Source: Malus domestica
Lineage: Eukaryota; Streptophyta; Magnoliopsida; Rosales; Rosaceae
Assembly: GCF_042453785.1 (NCBI RefSeq)
Contig: NC_091662.1
Location: forward strand, 873,001 to 937,000
Length of the DNA: 64,000 bases
Reading direction: 5' to 3'
Shown here: positions 22,269-34,315 of the stretch, in pieces
How positions within the stretch are numbered: the first letter of the stretch is position 1
How the letters are laid out: every line of letters starts with the position of its first letter
Notes under the pieces: model-generated
What the model was told of the DNA's origin: nothing
Database searches by the model: none
The model's input: only the letters and a program-made list of their open reading frames with translations
Made by a program: the position numbers and the translations under genes

Positions 22269-22689
22269 GGCTGCCCTGTGAGCTTTTGCGCTGTCGCCGC
22301 CACAGAGAGACGGAAGGTCTGAATTCTGATATCGGAGTATTAGATCCGCAGCCCAACGGAAGCGTGCGCGGTTCTATGTGGACCGTTGAGGAGGATGCAG
22401 TAGGAATATGCTTTAGAATAAAATGATGGACACGATGCAAAAGGCCCAAGCCCAAACCAAACGTTATACGAGCCCAAAGCTCAAAACATACACTCAATAC
22501 CTATTCTTTATAAGTTTGGTATAAATTGTCTTAACGAGTATTCTTGTTAGTTCGAACTAAAATTATATTGTTACAATATACTCTTGGAGGAGTTCCCATT
22601 TTTATAAGATTATTGAAAGCCCTATGAGGCTATTTGTATAGATGGTCTACTTATATTTACCATGGAGTTTAATAAACTACTTCTAATTT
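22269..22689. other. G-patch gene 5' flank
   Basis: Probable 5' UTR and promoter region of the minus-strand G-patch gene, including GGCCCAAGCCCAAACC-type words (22443..22458). No separate gene is seen. Confidence 0.4.
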
Positions 22690-23071
22690 TGTTGGTACCA
22701 TATTATATTGGGCCTCGTTACTTGGGCCTCGGTACATTAAGCCCACGATATATGTAAAAGGAGGAGCCCCTTATTCTATAAAAGGGGACTCCTCCCCCTC
22801 ACAAAAAGGAGGTCTCATCCTCACATACAGAAGCCACAAAGCTCACAAACAGAGAAACTCTCTTAAACTCTCTCTTTCTCTGGGGGGGACTCCCTCTCAC
22901 ACTTGTAATCCATACATTCATACAGAGAAATACAATCAACATCAGTGTGGACGTAGCCCAAACATTGGGGTGAACCACGATACATCTTTGTGTTCTTTGT
23001 GTTCTTGTGCGTTTGTGTGATTCACGGTTGGATTTACGTTGGTTCAAGACCTCCGGTTTTGTGCATCAACA
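22690..23071 (+). mobile_element. Solo LTR with 5-bp TSD
   Basis: 382 bp beginning TGTTGGTACC and ending GTGCATCAACA, with a 5-bp inverted end TGTTG/CAACA. It is flanked by AATTT at 22685..22689 and 23072..23076. A TATA-like TTCTATAAAAGGGG lies near 22776. No internal domain adjoins, so it is a recombination product. The superfamily is not determined. Confidence 0.85.
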
Positions 23072-23076
23072 AATTT

Positions 23077-23740
23077 ATTTTGAATCCTATATTTTATTTT
23101 GTATTTCTTTGTTCTTTGAAGGAGTACAAACAGCTATTGTCAATTCTCAATAAACTTTTGCGCTTCCAAGTGTCAAGTTTTGCTCAAGTTCAATTTCCTC
23201 ACATTACTTCAAAATTGACAATGATGATCAATCAAATCAAGGCTTACTATCATCAGGGGGAGTCGCTTATCTAGCGGAGTTATTTCTTATGGGGAGTTTT
23301 TGACAATATGCTATAATGGACATATAAGCTCGTTGTGCTTTTTTCCCTTCAACCAGGTTTTTATCCCACTGAGTTTTTTTTTTGGCAAGGTTTTAGCAAG
23401 GCAACGTTATGTGCGTCCAACACCTTACTAGTGTTTCCAAAATTGTGCTCGATTTTCTTCTTTACTTTGGTTTTGTCCCATTGGGTTTTTCAAGCAAGGT
23501 TTTATTGAGGTAACTATCATAATAGACATAACTTCATTAACACATGGACATCCAATGGGGAGTGTTGTAAATATTTATGTCTATGTGGTTGTCCGTATTC
23601 GTAACCAATTGTGTAGTATTAGTTAATGCTTATCGATCATTGATGTAAATTAGAGGTACTTGGGCTTTTCCTTCAAGTTACTCTTACCTATACAAAGGCG
23701 TCTAATGATAATGAAAGTACACACTTTGATTTTCTTCTCC

Positions 23741-23777
<37 letters not shown>

Positions 23778-23823
23778 CTCTATTATTCCACTTTCGCTTT
23801 TATATCATATTTGATTTCTAACA
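23077..23823 (+). mobile_element. Copia remnant: 3' internal end plus 3' LTR
   Basis: 23280..23562 carries the T-rich 3' internal sequence common before copia 3' LTRs (TTTTATCCCACTGAG, GGCAAGGTTTTAGCAAGG). A purine tract CAATGGGGAG follows, then a TG...CA segment of 261 bp (23563..23823, TGTTGTAAATATT to TTTCTAACA) that looks like the 3' LTR. It contains a (CT)n microsatellite near 23743-23780. No 5' LTR or coding domain was found. The left limit is uncertain. Confidence 0.6.
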
Positions 23824-24961
23824 CAATCAAATCAAATTTGGTACTTGGTGAGATCGAAATAGATAAAGATTATTGAAGGTTTGTTTGAATCTTTTTCTTG
23901 GCTGGCTTTGGTTGCCATTTAATGGTGAAATTTTTTAATTAATATTTACAAGCAAAGGCAGTTGGAAGAAATAGAAAAGAACCTCCCATGATTTAAATAG
24001 ACGTGACCACAGGTGGGCATATTATTAGCTTAGATTTTGCCAACTTTATTAACTGGAAAGTTTGTTTTTCCTCTTCTCGTGACTGGTTGTGCAACTGGAA
24101 TCTGCATGTTGACTATCGGGGTTTAGGGTAGGGGAAGTTCATACATGCATTTTTCTGAACGGCTATAGAAGACGACGTTTAGTAGTGTAAGTATTGTGTT
24201 ATTAGTTTAGAACGTTATGATGTTTTTTACATATAAATTTTCTCTTTCGGTAGTGTAACTATAACTGCGTAACGTATTACTTATAAATACACAGTATATT
24301 TATTCCACAAATTCTATATTTAAAATATAAACTATTTAGGGTTATAGGATTTGATTGTTTTCGGTGACGAGCTTGGATACGGATTATGCAATGCAAGATT
24401 TTGGTGAAGTGAGTTTTTTAGTAGTTTGCGCGACTTTTTGTTTGTTTTAGTTTGATGTTTTATTTTGAAACTATAGTTTTTACCATCATGTTGGTATTTG
24501 GATATGTACATGTCTTTAATATATATTCTTTAATGAATATCGTTAATTTGATAAACTATGAACTCCTTAGCTACTAATATTATGAAACGTAAATTAGTAA
24601 CATCACATAATAATATTACGATACATGAGTTGGTAACACGACGTAACCCTAGTATATATTACGACTACGTGAATCTCCAAGTCCAAGCATAGCATGCTCA
24701 ATTACTCTCTCTCTGCCCTTTTCTTTCTCCCCCTTCAGTAAATTGTATTTACTCTTTTACTACTACGATCGATAGTGATGCTTTGGCATCACCTTCCCAA
24801 GACTCACATGGGTTGCTTACAGTCTCACATGATAGTGCAGTGCAGAAGTATCCGTCCATTTGTTGCTGCATGCTACTTTGGTTCCCAGACTCGATCACAG
24901 ATTCCCAAAATGCTACTTCCCTTCTTACAACATAAAATCTCAACGGTTTGATTATTATTTC

Positions 24962-25168
24962 TTTAAAGTTTTTTTTAGCTAAAATGGTTCTTGATGTTGA
25001 CATATATAATTTTCTCATTTTGATTTCTGATATTGAAAATCGATAGAAGTGATCCTTGAGTATGCAATCGATAAAAGTAGTCTCTAAGTTTGTCACATTC
25101 AGGAATCACTTCTATCGATTTTCATTGTTAAGGGATTAAAATGAGAAATTATGCTAACAAAAAGCCGT
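24962..25168. repeat. Foldback MITE related to the KNOX-intron element
   Basis: Arms around 25013..25060 and 25100..25145 are inverted: TCTCATTTTGATTTC on the left, GATTAAAATGAGA on the right, with AAAATCGATAGAAGTG matching CACTTCTATCGATTTT. The outer left end TTTTTAGCTAAAATGGT resembles the ends of the 44069..44314 MITE. The ends are approximate. Confidence 0.6.
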
Positions 25169-25192
25169 TCTTTAATTAAGCTAATATAAATA

Positions 25193-25346
25193 AGGAAAAC
25201 TAATGAAAATGGCTTGAAAACTTTGAGTTTTAATGATAAGAACAAAATAAAGAGTAAAGTGAATAATACCAGGATTGACTTTTTAGTGTAAAAATGTGGT
25301 TTTTCGTTAAAATGAACAGTACCGGGTGCTTTTCGTTAAAGTTCCT
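25193..25346 (+). mobile_element. MULE-type MITE, copy 2 of 3
   Basis: 154 bp with the same termini as 3797..3950. TSD ATATAAATA at 25184..25192 and 25347..25355. Confidence 0.8.
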
Positions 25347-25984
25347 ATATAAATATTCATTTGCATCTTTGATTAATCAAAGCTAGCTCTGAATCCCAAG
25401 CAACAGTACAATACTTTGGTGGTGTTGGTGTTGAAACCGAAGGACTCAAAACGCATATGCATGTGCTTTAATTTTCTACAAGCATCCTTTTTTCTTTGTT
25501 TTGTTCAACAATTTTCTACATGCATCCTAGATTCTTTTTTTATTTTTTTGTATCAATACATTCGTTATAAATGTTTAAAGAGATCCGTAAGGTGGTGTTT
25601 TAATCATTTATATAACATGAAAATTAATATGACTGATATTTTTAAATGTACTCTCTCATATTCGTAATGCATGTTGCTTACTCATATTATAATATGGGAT
25701 ACTTTGGATGCAGTCCCTAATCCTTAACATTCTTTGATTAAAACCTTAATGGTATTCAAAGTTTGATCAAAGTCCCTTGACTTTGTACACCTCATTATAT
25801 TACAATTAATATTAATATTTTTATAGTTTTGACATTAATTGTTTGATATTTTATGAGATTTATAATCCTATAAATTTAAAATCTCTCATTATAATACTAT
25901 TATAAACGGTTACAATAAAAAAATTCAAACATTTTGATTGAATAAATGGATAAAAACTACGTAAAAATAAGAAATAATAAATGG

Positions 25985-26480
25985 AAAAAGAATGTATCCA
26001 TAGTGTTAAAAAAATTGGTACATTTTACAAAAAAATTGGTACATTTCACATATAACAAAGTGGTACATTAATAAAGAAGAATGGGTACATTATAAATAAA
26101 TTAGGGTACATATAAAAGATTAAAAAATTATGAGTACAAATGAATTTTTAAAAAATATAGGCACTAAAAGAAATTAATACATGGGTACAAAATAAAATTA
26201 AAAAGAAAATACTACAAATTTAAAAAAATGTTGCAAATTAAAAGTGTGTACAAACTAAATATATAAATAAATGATACAAAGTTTAGGCATAAAACATAAG
26301 TATACCATATGTAATTTTTCTATCATTGATTAAATATATAATGTCACGTGACGGTATACACATGGGTACAAACACAAATAAAACTTTAAAAAATATGGGC
26401 ACAAAAAAAAACTAATATATGGGTACAAATTAAAAATAGGTACAAACTAACAATAAAAATATATGATAAAAAATTTAACC
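25985..26480. repeat. Degenerate GGTACA(A/T) low-complexity array
   Basis: Roughly fifteen scattered GGTACA, GGGTACAAA or GTACATT words in an A/T background (for example 26008, 26036, 26061, 26085, 26181, 26362, 26421). The spacing is irregular and I cannot assign it to a transposon class. Confidence 0.45.
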
Positions 26481-27256
26481 ATAAATATAAATATACTAAT
26501 TTTAACATTTTTATTTAAAAATAAAAATATTTTACTATTCAAATAATTAATGATGTTATTAATACCCAAAGACCTTGATAAAAAATTGAAAATGAATAGG
26601 ATTTTAATCAATGAAGTAGTAAAAAGAAGGATGTAAACCTAATTTCTCCTAATAAATTTTATCGCTCGTAAAGTAACCCTAATGTGTCAAATTGAAGCCA
26701 CAAAAATTCTCATCGACACAAGTAAATCAGTAGCCCCACGAAAGTTGATCTTTCGTTTTGAGAAGTAATCTTGCTAGCTAGTTAGCTACTTAATCCCACA
26801 AATTACCAAAAAAATAGTTCTTTTGCATGATTGGTGAACAAGACATTTTATAGGGATGACTCCAATATAGCAACACGGCAGCTACAATATACCAAACATA
26901 CCTACAAACAAGTACAAAGATAGATGATTGCTAAGCTAATCCTAACGTCATATATATAATGAGTTTGGATTTAAAGTGACCTAATCAGAATTCTAGTTTT
27001 TTAGAATGCGTACAATCACATTATCATATGGTGTTAGTAGGAGCGCGTTTGAGACCGCATCTTTAAAAGTTCATATACGTTCATGAACATTTTTAGCAAA
27101 AACAAATTAAATTTTTTTTTGCCAAGTGCAGATAAAAATGCTTTCAAATGTCATAAAACACTTTTAGTCATTTAAAAAACAACATAAATACACGTTAATT
27201 CACGTGCTATGATATGTATGAGCAATATAATTGATATGTCATCAATTATATATATA

Positions 27257-27650
27257 TATAGGAAGCCTTTAAGAAAATGGATCCTCAATTTTTTTTTATA
27301 AAAATGAGAATTAGTTGTAGGGTCCACATCACATCGAACTTTAACGATCCAAACCGTCTATTTTTCAAGTTGTACCTCTTAGATCATCATTGCAAAATAT
27401 TAGCCAAATAGGAAATATTTAAGACATCTAATTGAGTTCAAAGAAATGAACAAATACATTGTTATATAAGAAACAATGAAATTTGACATTGATAATTAAA
27501 TAGGCAAATGGTTTCGGATTGAATTAAATTTTTGTAAAGATGATTTATGAATTGAGACTTACAAATAGACGGTTCGGATCGTTGAAATTCAATATGGAGT
27601 GAATCTCACACCTAATCCCTATTAAAAAAAATTCCTTTTGCATAAAGGAC
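27257..27650. repeat. Long foldback element between TATATA tracts
   Basis: AACGATCCAAACCGTCTATT (27343..27362) is inverted against AATAGACGGTTCGGATCGTT (27564..27583). Looser outer complementarity extends to GGAAGCCTTTAAG on the left and CATAAAGGACC on the right. (TA)n tracts flank both sides. The ends and TSD are uncertain. Confidence 0.5.
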
Positions 27651-27996
27651 CTATATATATATATATATTCTTTTATGGTCATATAAATAGATTAATAACA
27701 CCATACAACTGAGTAAAATCACTCAAAAAAGTATACCTAACTAATTGCGATCTAATTAATTTCTTGTTGGTAACTTCACTCCCTAATTTCTCTCCTAACT
27801 CATAACCATATTTCCACTCAAACACGCCCACATGTACAAGTGCATGCCAAAAATTAACTCAGTCTACGACCGACCCACATCACACGCCTTCAACCCTTGA
27901 ATTACTGCTTCATATGCTCTCACACAACACACCCAGCAACCCAGCCAACCCAGCTAGCTGACAACCAACTTCTCCCTCTCTCTCTCTCTTGTCTTG

Positions 27997-28036
27997 CCCC
28001 CACCCCCCACCCCCCACCCCCCACCCCCCACCCCCC
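27997..28036 (-). promoter_or_regulatory. (CCCCCCA)n tract, G-quadruplex-prone on the minus strand
   Basis: One run of five C (27997..28001) and five runs of six C (28003..28008, 28010..28015, 28017..28022, 28024..28029, 28031..28036), separated by single A. The minus strand therefore has six G5-6 runs with one-base loops. The tract ends 12 bp before a TATA box and 169 bp before the ATG at 28206. A regulatory role is inferred. Confidence 0.55.
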
Positions 28037-28048
28037 GACCTTTTCCAC

Positions 28049-28055
28049 TATATAA
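28049..28055 (+). promoter_or_regulatory. TATA box of the RPYHRNC gene A
   Basis: TATATAA within CACTATATAACAACC, about 150 bp before the start codon. A second candidate, CCTATAAATG, is near 28075. Confidence 0.5.
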
Positions 28056-28205
28056 CAACCAACAACCCCATTTCCTATAAATGCCCCCCCCCCCTGTCCC
28101 TTAACGCCTAACTTTTCATTTATAGAGGGTGGTGGTGCACAAACACGTCGTTTGTGTATATTTGTGATCTGTAACACATTCAATACGAACACCTAAACTT
28201 GTCGT

Positions 28206-28598
28206 ATGGCCGCTGCAGGAGCTGCCGCGGACGGGCTGTTCCGGTGCGTGTACGAGGGTTGCTTATCAGAGTTGGATATCGGAGTGGAGCGGCGCCCGTA
28301 CCACCGCAACTGTGGCTGTGCCCTACACAACAAGTCACCTAACAAGCAATGTACCCACGGAGGGCCTAAGAGTAAGAAAGTGTCGTATCCGCTAAGGCGG
28401 GCTTGGAGCGAAGGGAACTTGGCTTTGGTGGCTTCAGCCGGTTCTTCTGTGCACTCCTCGCCGTCTTCCTCGCCGGCTAAGCACCACCATGCGGTCGGGA
28501 GGCTACATCAGCGGCGGCAGTCGCATCAACAATTGGATACTTTGTGCGATGAGGACGAGGAGGAGGATGAGGAGGAGAATGTTCTCTTCAAGGTTTGA
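28206..28598 (+). CDS. Small plant protein with RPYHRNCxCALH signature (gene A)
   Basis: Single-exon ORF of 130 residues, ATG to TGA. I cannot assign a function. The N-terminus reads GLFRCVYEGCLSELDIGVE, then RRPYHRNCGCALHNKS with conserved Cys and His residues. VSYPLRRAWSEGNLAL follows, then a Ser-rich and a His/Gln-rich stretch, and an acidic tail (DEDEEEDEEEN). Cys-His spacing hints at metal binding, but no named zinc-finger pattern fits. I recall similar uncharacterised small proteins in other plants, so it is probably a real gene. The promoter side has TATA at 28049. A paralog lies at 32119..32418 on the same strand. The Cys/His and acidic regions are typical of soluble proteins, with no signal peptide or membrane segment. 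Confidence 0.8.
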   Translation: MAAAGAAADGLFRCVYEGCLSELDIGVERRPYHRNCGCALHNKSPNKQCTHGGPKSKKVSYPLRRAWSEGNLALVASAGSSVHSSPSSSPAKHHHAVGRLHQRRQSHQQLDTLCDEDEEEDEEENVLFKV

Positions 28599-31500
28599 TG
28601 TATGTTTGTGATTTGATCAGAACAATAAGTATACTTTGTTTGATCAATAATATGGGATAATCAAGTTTTGTAATTAAATCTAATTTTGAGTTTACTCAGA
28701 GAGGTTTGTAAGTTTTTCTGATCATCATCATATCAATGCTATTTTTTTATCTGGCAATCATCGTATTTTGGTTAAGAACATGCTCTCTTTCCGTTTTGAA
28801 CTCACTAAACAGAATATTGGGTTCTAATTTGTTTCTATCCATCTTTGTCAATTTCACTCCAAATTTGCAGGTTTTAGACTGCAAATATGAAATCTTGGAT
28901 CCCCTTCTTCCTTGCTCTCCTTCAAAACCCAATTTGGGGATCTAGCTAGATTGTGGGTTGAGCTATTGAGGAAGAACTTTGGCAGAGCTCTCTTTTATAT
29001 TGGATGGAATCAGGGTGGGATCGAGAGTGACCAAAATATAATATAACAGGTCATATGTTTTTGTTAGAGGTGTCAGACAAATAACATGACTGGTAACCCT
29101 TCTCAAGATGTTGATAATTGGAGCCGGTGCCAAAAGCATACAAGTATATGGAAATTTTTTTTGACTTCTTACTTATAACAAGTCATTCAGTTCAACAAAT
29201 AAATTGTAAGCGGACATATGTGTATAATATATTTACATATGTATTAAATTGTGACTTGCAGATAAACCTTTTTTTAGATACTTTTGGAGATTCTTCGATC
29301 TAGATTAAACAATGCATAGGAATTTGGAGAGCCGTTAACATAAAGAAAGACTATCAGTCTTTGAGTGTGTTTAATTACCAAATAGTTAATAAAGCCAATA
29401 CATTATACAATACAATCCAAACACCAACCGACATTTAAGAGAAAATTTTTAATGTGCCAAGCACACTACACTAAATATCATAATATAATTAGTTTGATTT
29501 TTTTTTTAAATTTCTCATCAATTATAATATTACAGTTAGTGTATTGGAATAACCCTGCACACTAAAAATCTCTCGTATTCTAGGCTGGATGGGATGTTTA
29601 GTTGGCTGCACCAACATGTTCAACAAATTAGAAAACAACTTTTATTAAATATTATAACAAAAAGAGGAAAAAGAAAACGAACAAACAGAAGAAATGACAC
29701 ACAAAGTGAAATACCATCCATGTTCTCATGTCCCTCCATCTATGCTTCCCAATCTGTCATTTTAAAATACCTAATTAGAAACACGAAAATAATTTCCGTA
29801 CTCTAGGTTTTCTCTCCGTACTTTTGTTGTTGTTTTGTTTTTGTCATTAAATTCATCGAAAAGATATGAGGCACCTAAATAAAGAAATAATACTGACGAA
29901 TGAGGTATTTTTCTCAATCCACTGTTTTTTGAGTTCAAATTTAACTATCTTCATAGGAATGGTTGCGGTTACTTAAATTTTTTTAAAAGTAACTTCTTAA
30001 AAAAGTTGGGGTCTTATTTGTGTTTAGTAAGTGAAAGTAGCTTCTTAAAAATTACAAGTCCAAAACAACAGAACGCAGAAGCAGCTCTATACATGCTTCT
30101 AAAAAAAAACATTTTTTTTTATCAATAGAGGCAGGTGAACAATATTGAATTTCATATTGACAATTCTACCTTGATTTTTTTTTTTCACTAAAAGCCTTTT
30201 TTTTCACAGTTGTTTAGTCTCGTAGCAAAGCAGAAGCAATTTAAAATTTAAAAAAAGAAAGAAAAGAAAACACAACAACCCAAACTGATCTTTAATGTAG
30301 CTTAGAATAGTAATATTAGTTGTAATTAAAAAAAATAAAAGGAAGATCCAAAGAACAAAAGGGGAGTTTAGAAAACATTTTCCATTTAGAAAATGTTATC
30401 TTGTTCTTGCCGAATGAATATAAGTATTACGAATATGTCGACATTGAAGATGGCTACCACATAAGAATATGACACACACAGAGAGTTTTGTGGTTGTACA
30501 CCGTGCACACTCCAAATGAGACAACAATATACAACAAAAAGAAAATCGATCATCATACATTATCTCCTCCAATTGCAGAGGAGATATTTGCCTTTTACGG
30601 CGGGTATATTCATTTGTTTAGTATAACATTGATCACGTGACCGAGATATATGTCTGGTAATGGCGAAATCTTTGCCCGCTTGCAGATCTTTATAAGCAAC
30701 ACAACCAAGAAAAGTGTACATTTTTAATTTGTTAGTCCGAAGTACAAACTATAAGCTGCCAATACGCATGCCTTGGTTCCAAAGCTCACAGGCCTTGCCA
30801 AAACTAAAACTCAAATAAGTGGTGCTACGAGGAAACATATCATAGGCAAAAGCGTCAAGTACGAGAGTTTACACAGAAAGGTGGAGAACACAAAGGACTA
30901 CCAAAGTTTCTGTCTATATTCTGTTGAGAATGAATTACACGTTAATGAGAGGAGAGACCTTACATGAACTTATGTAGTGAATAGTAATTGCAACAGTGCA
31001 TTTCAAGTTTCAATTCCGTAAAGAACTTACGTTTCTACATATATGTGATATCGAAAGTTACTGTGAGAAGTTCACTTACAGATTTAAGTACATATAAGAT
31101 AGCTGCATTATGTTATCATTTTTTTTTTTTTTTTGGAAAACACATTATGTTATCAATTTATCACAAAAGATAAAGTCACGATCGAATTTTCAAATTCTTA
31201 TCGCACAAAGCAACAACACGATCGACATGGAGTCTCGATCCACTGAATGAATTGCGAATACCATATCAGAACATTGTTTCTCAAAATAAATGGAAGCAGG
31301 CAGTCAAGATTCGAGATTACAAGGCCGGGATATACAAAAATGACCATGAAAAGGATTGAAGCAATAAAACGGATTGAAGCAGATAGTGTTTACTACCTTA
31401 CTGATAGTGGTTATTAGTTATTTTCAAGTAATGACAATTCCAATGAGGTAAAGTTGAAAGGCAAAAACGCAAGAGCGAGAGAGGAGGGAGACAGTGACTC

Positions 31501-32118
31501 CATATTTTACGTCCTAAAGTTACTATTCTACAAGGACGAGAGAGAGATAGAGAGAGAGGACGGTGACGCCGTGCTAAAACGGAGATGTTGTCGCGTAGAA
31601 ACAGTCAACTAACTCACGCTCATAACAATAGGATTGGTAACAAGATTAGTAAAAAGACGTCATTACGGAGAAAAACTATGTTAAAGTCGTAGAAACAGTC
31701 AACTAAGCTTAAGTAAGAAAATCGTTTTGTCTAAACTCTCCCTCTCTCTCTCTCTAAAGCATGTGTTCGAGAAGCTGATTTTTTCAAGAAAAACCAACTG
31801 CCTTGTTGAATAACTACTTTGACAAGGCCTCATGAAAAACAAAAGCTGAAAAAGAATAATGATTCCCAAGAACGACCACCATTGCTAAGCTTCTCTTGAG
31901 TTCAACGGCGTAGCGAAGCTAACAAAACTTCTACTCTTGGTTACTCCTACACTACCGTGAAGAAACACCCCTCCGTGTTCTATATAAGCATGTAACAGAA
32001 GCACTTCAAAGACACACATATGTAGAAAAAGGAAGCACACTTTTTCAAAAGCTTAATTGGCACATACATACTTACACTTGCGTTTTCACTAAAGCTTAGG
32101 AGAGGAGAGGTGGGAGGG
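28599..32118. other. Intergenic between the two RPYHRNC genes
   Basis: The first 300-400 bp is probably the 3' UTR of gene A. The rest is AT-rich with T runs (31121..31134) and AG/CT microsatellites near 31540 and 31740. A short repeated GTAGAAACAGTCAACTAA occurs near 31597 and 31689. Sequence from about 31980 (TATATAAGC) is the likely promoter of gene B. No other gene is recognised. Confidence 0.45.
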
Positions 32119-32418
32119 ATGATCCTTGGGATAGCGGCAATGATGCTTCAATGCGTGATTGAAGTAAGTTTATCAATTCAGGACATGGAGATTGAGAACA
32201 GGCCATACCACCGCAATTGCAGCTGCGCGCTGCACAACTTGAAGGGTATTTGCTCTTGCCCTCCAAAAACGATTGTTTCATTCCCCAAGAAACAGCCTTG
32301 TTGTTCTCGATGGCTCATCAGTACGGAACAAAGAAGACCCGAACGTGCTGTATCATGTCACGGACAAGATTTAGAGAGCTTGTCACAGCAGAGCAACAAG
32401 GAAAAGGTCAGCAACTGA
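32119..32418 (+). CDS. Small plant protein with RPYHRNCxCALH signature (gene B)
   Basis: Single-exon ORF of 99 residues starting MILGIAAMMLQ. Its core, LQCVIEVSLSIQDMEIE followed by NRPYHRNCSCALHNLKG, aligns with gene A (28206) without gaps from the first Cys through CALH. It then has CSCPPKTIVSFPKKQPCC and a Ser/Gln-rich tail, lacking gene A's acidic C-terminus. The in-frame ATG at 32119 is used because the longer reading frame would need a GTG. A second ATG at 32149, just before LQCV, is also possible. Function unknown. Probable TATA box TATATAAGC near 31980. Probably an old duplicate of gene A given the strong divergence outside the core. Confidence 0.75.
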   Translation: MILGIAAMMLQCVIEVSLSIQDMEIENRPYHRNCSCALHNLKGICSCPPKTIVSFPKKQPCCSRWLISTEQRRPERAVSCHGQDLESLSQQSNKEKVSN

Positions 32419-34315
32419 AAAGTAACATCTTTAATTTATTTGTTTCGCTCTATATCTAGACATCCAGGTCACCTGGAGAGCTTGAGATAAAACCGTCTGG
32501 AAAGAGGCATTTGTTTATTTGAATCCTCCCAATCACCCCCCAAACACCTTTTTATTTACGCCACAAATTGCACACAAAGAATACTACTTGTACAACAACC
32601 AAGCCTTATCTCATTAAACGGGGTGGGCTGTATGAATCATTGAATGCCACTGCACTCAGTCTTGTGCCAAATCTTTCTTTAGCTACAAGTACTCCATATC
32701 CTTTCTTATAATCTCTTTCTGAGTCTTCCGTTAGCTACAAATATTCCATTTATACAGATAAAGTCTATAGACTCTACACCAAGTTGGTAAGTCATCATAT
32801 CAAAACAATCAGATTATAAATTTAGGACAGGAAAAAACAAACACGCCTGTCTTGATATCGAAAAACTCTTCTCATGAGGAGCCATGGAAGCTAAGCTCAT
32901 TCTTAGTCCTTCCTACCCCAGAGTGGGAGCGATGAGATGAATGTTTCGATACCTAATTGAAATATCACCAACACAAGATAAAAAAGAAAAAAATAAATTG
33001 TAGCCACGCCCCTGATTGCTCGATTCATACTTCCTCTAATCTGCAGCAGTACTGCGTCACTAATTAGTGCATGAAACATTAGTTCATCACTAGAAAATAT
33101 AATCATAATTCATACATTTAGTACATCACTCAAAGAAATAATTATACATTTAGTTCAGCGCTAAGTAAGCTCTGGCAGTTGAGCAACTAACGACGGATAG
33201 GCTGGGGCGACAGACTGGAGTTGCAAAATGTCATCTGCAAGCTAAAAGCTCACCTGACAAAGGAAACCTTCTGGCTTTTCCGGTAAGTGCTTATTTCTCT
33301 GAAACTTTCCTGGTCGTACGTGTACAAGATATTTAGTTTGAATTCATATCAGTGTGATACAATTGGCAAAGGCAAAGAAACTTAAGCACATACGCAAGCA
33401 AGATATGAATTATAACGAAGACATGAATATCTGACACATCACAAACCTTTTAAGTTAAACATAAGAAGCTGAACTAAATATATGAAGTGGATTCTTCGTA
33501 GTTTCGAGTTGAAGGTGGTAACTTATGTTATGTCTTACAGGTTTCGTCATTGGAAGAATTTTTTTCGTTTCATTGGGTCAGAGTACGAGAGTTCAATTGG
33601 CAAGGGAAGAGAACCGTCCTACTGGTGGAAGCAGAACTCCTCCTACTTTATCATACCCAGGACCCAGCAGACCTAGCAAGCCTTGACTCAAAACCCTAGC
33701 AACCCTTTACTTTGACTACATAAAAAGGAGTTCGGAGAGAAAGCTGCAATCAATGGGATATTTCTAATTCTCTCTTCCCGAATGTAAGAACGTGAAATTT
33801 TATGGGTTAAAAAATTGAAGTAAGGAGTTGTTGAAAATCTTAAAACGGAAAGGAATTTTGACTCTATTGGATTAAGAAAATAATTTACTCCATCCTTCAA
33901 ATACTAGAATGAATATCCGACGAAGTAAAACCATCTTTATCAAGATGATAATTTGAACGGGTGATTCATGAATGCAGCCGGGTTGGACCGGTCAATAACT
34001 CGAAGGCGTTTAATTTCCATCGAACATCTATGAGGAGTTGGCAAATCTCCCCCGAACCTCTTTGAGGGGTTTGTAAATTTCCACCGAACCTCTACGAGGC
34101 ATTTGGAAATTTCAACCGAGCCTGATCCAGCGTAATATCTTTAGTTTCTCACCTATAAACAACTAACATTGCATATAGCCTTTAAATCTATATGTTAATT
34201 TGCTCTTCAAATTTAAATTTCTAGACTTTTTTTTTTTAAAAAAATAAGTCCTTAAATCTACTTTTGCAAGTCACGTAATTAAATTTCTAGACTTTTTTTT
34301 TTCATCAGCAGTCTG
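32419..34315. other. Intergenic with short minisatellite
   Basis: No gene is supported. 34009..34122 has three to four copies of a roughly 38-bp unit (GAACCTCTTTGAGGGGTTTG, AAATTTCCACCGAACCTCTA). AAATTTCTAGACTTTTTTTT occurs twice, near 34217 and 34281. Confidence 0.5.

Larger units (their letters stand above)
23824..28205. other. Intergenic, AT-rich, MITE-populated
   Basis: No gene is supported. It contains the foldback and MITE elements listed separately (24962.., 25193.., 27257..), a GGTACA-rich low-complexity stretch, and the promoter of the small gene at 28206. Confidence 0.5.

Noticed and set aside
32157-32181. An 18-bp 'intron' (GTAAGTTTATCAATTCAG) in gene B
   Set aside because: Far below plant intron minimum, and leaving it in preserves the ungapped alignment to gene A.
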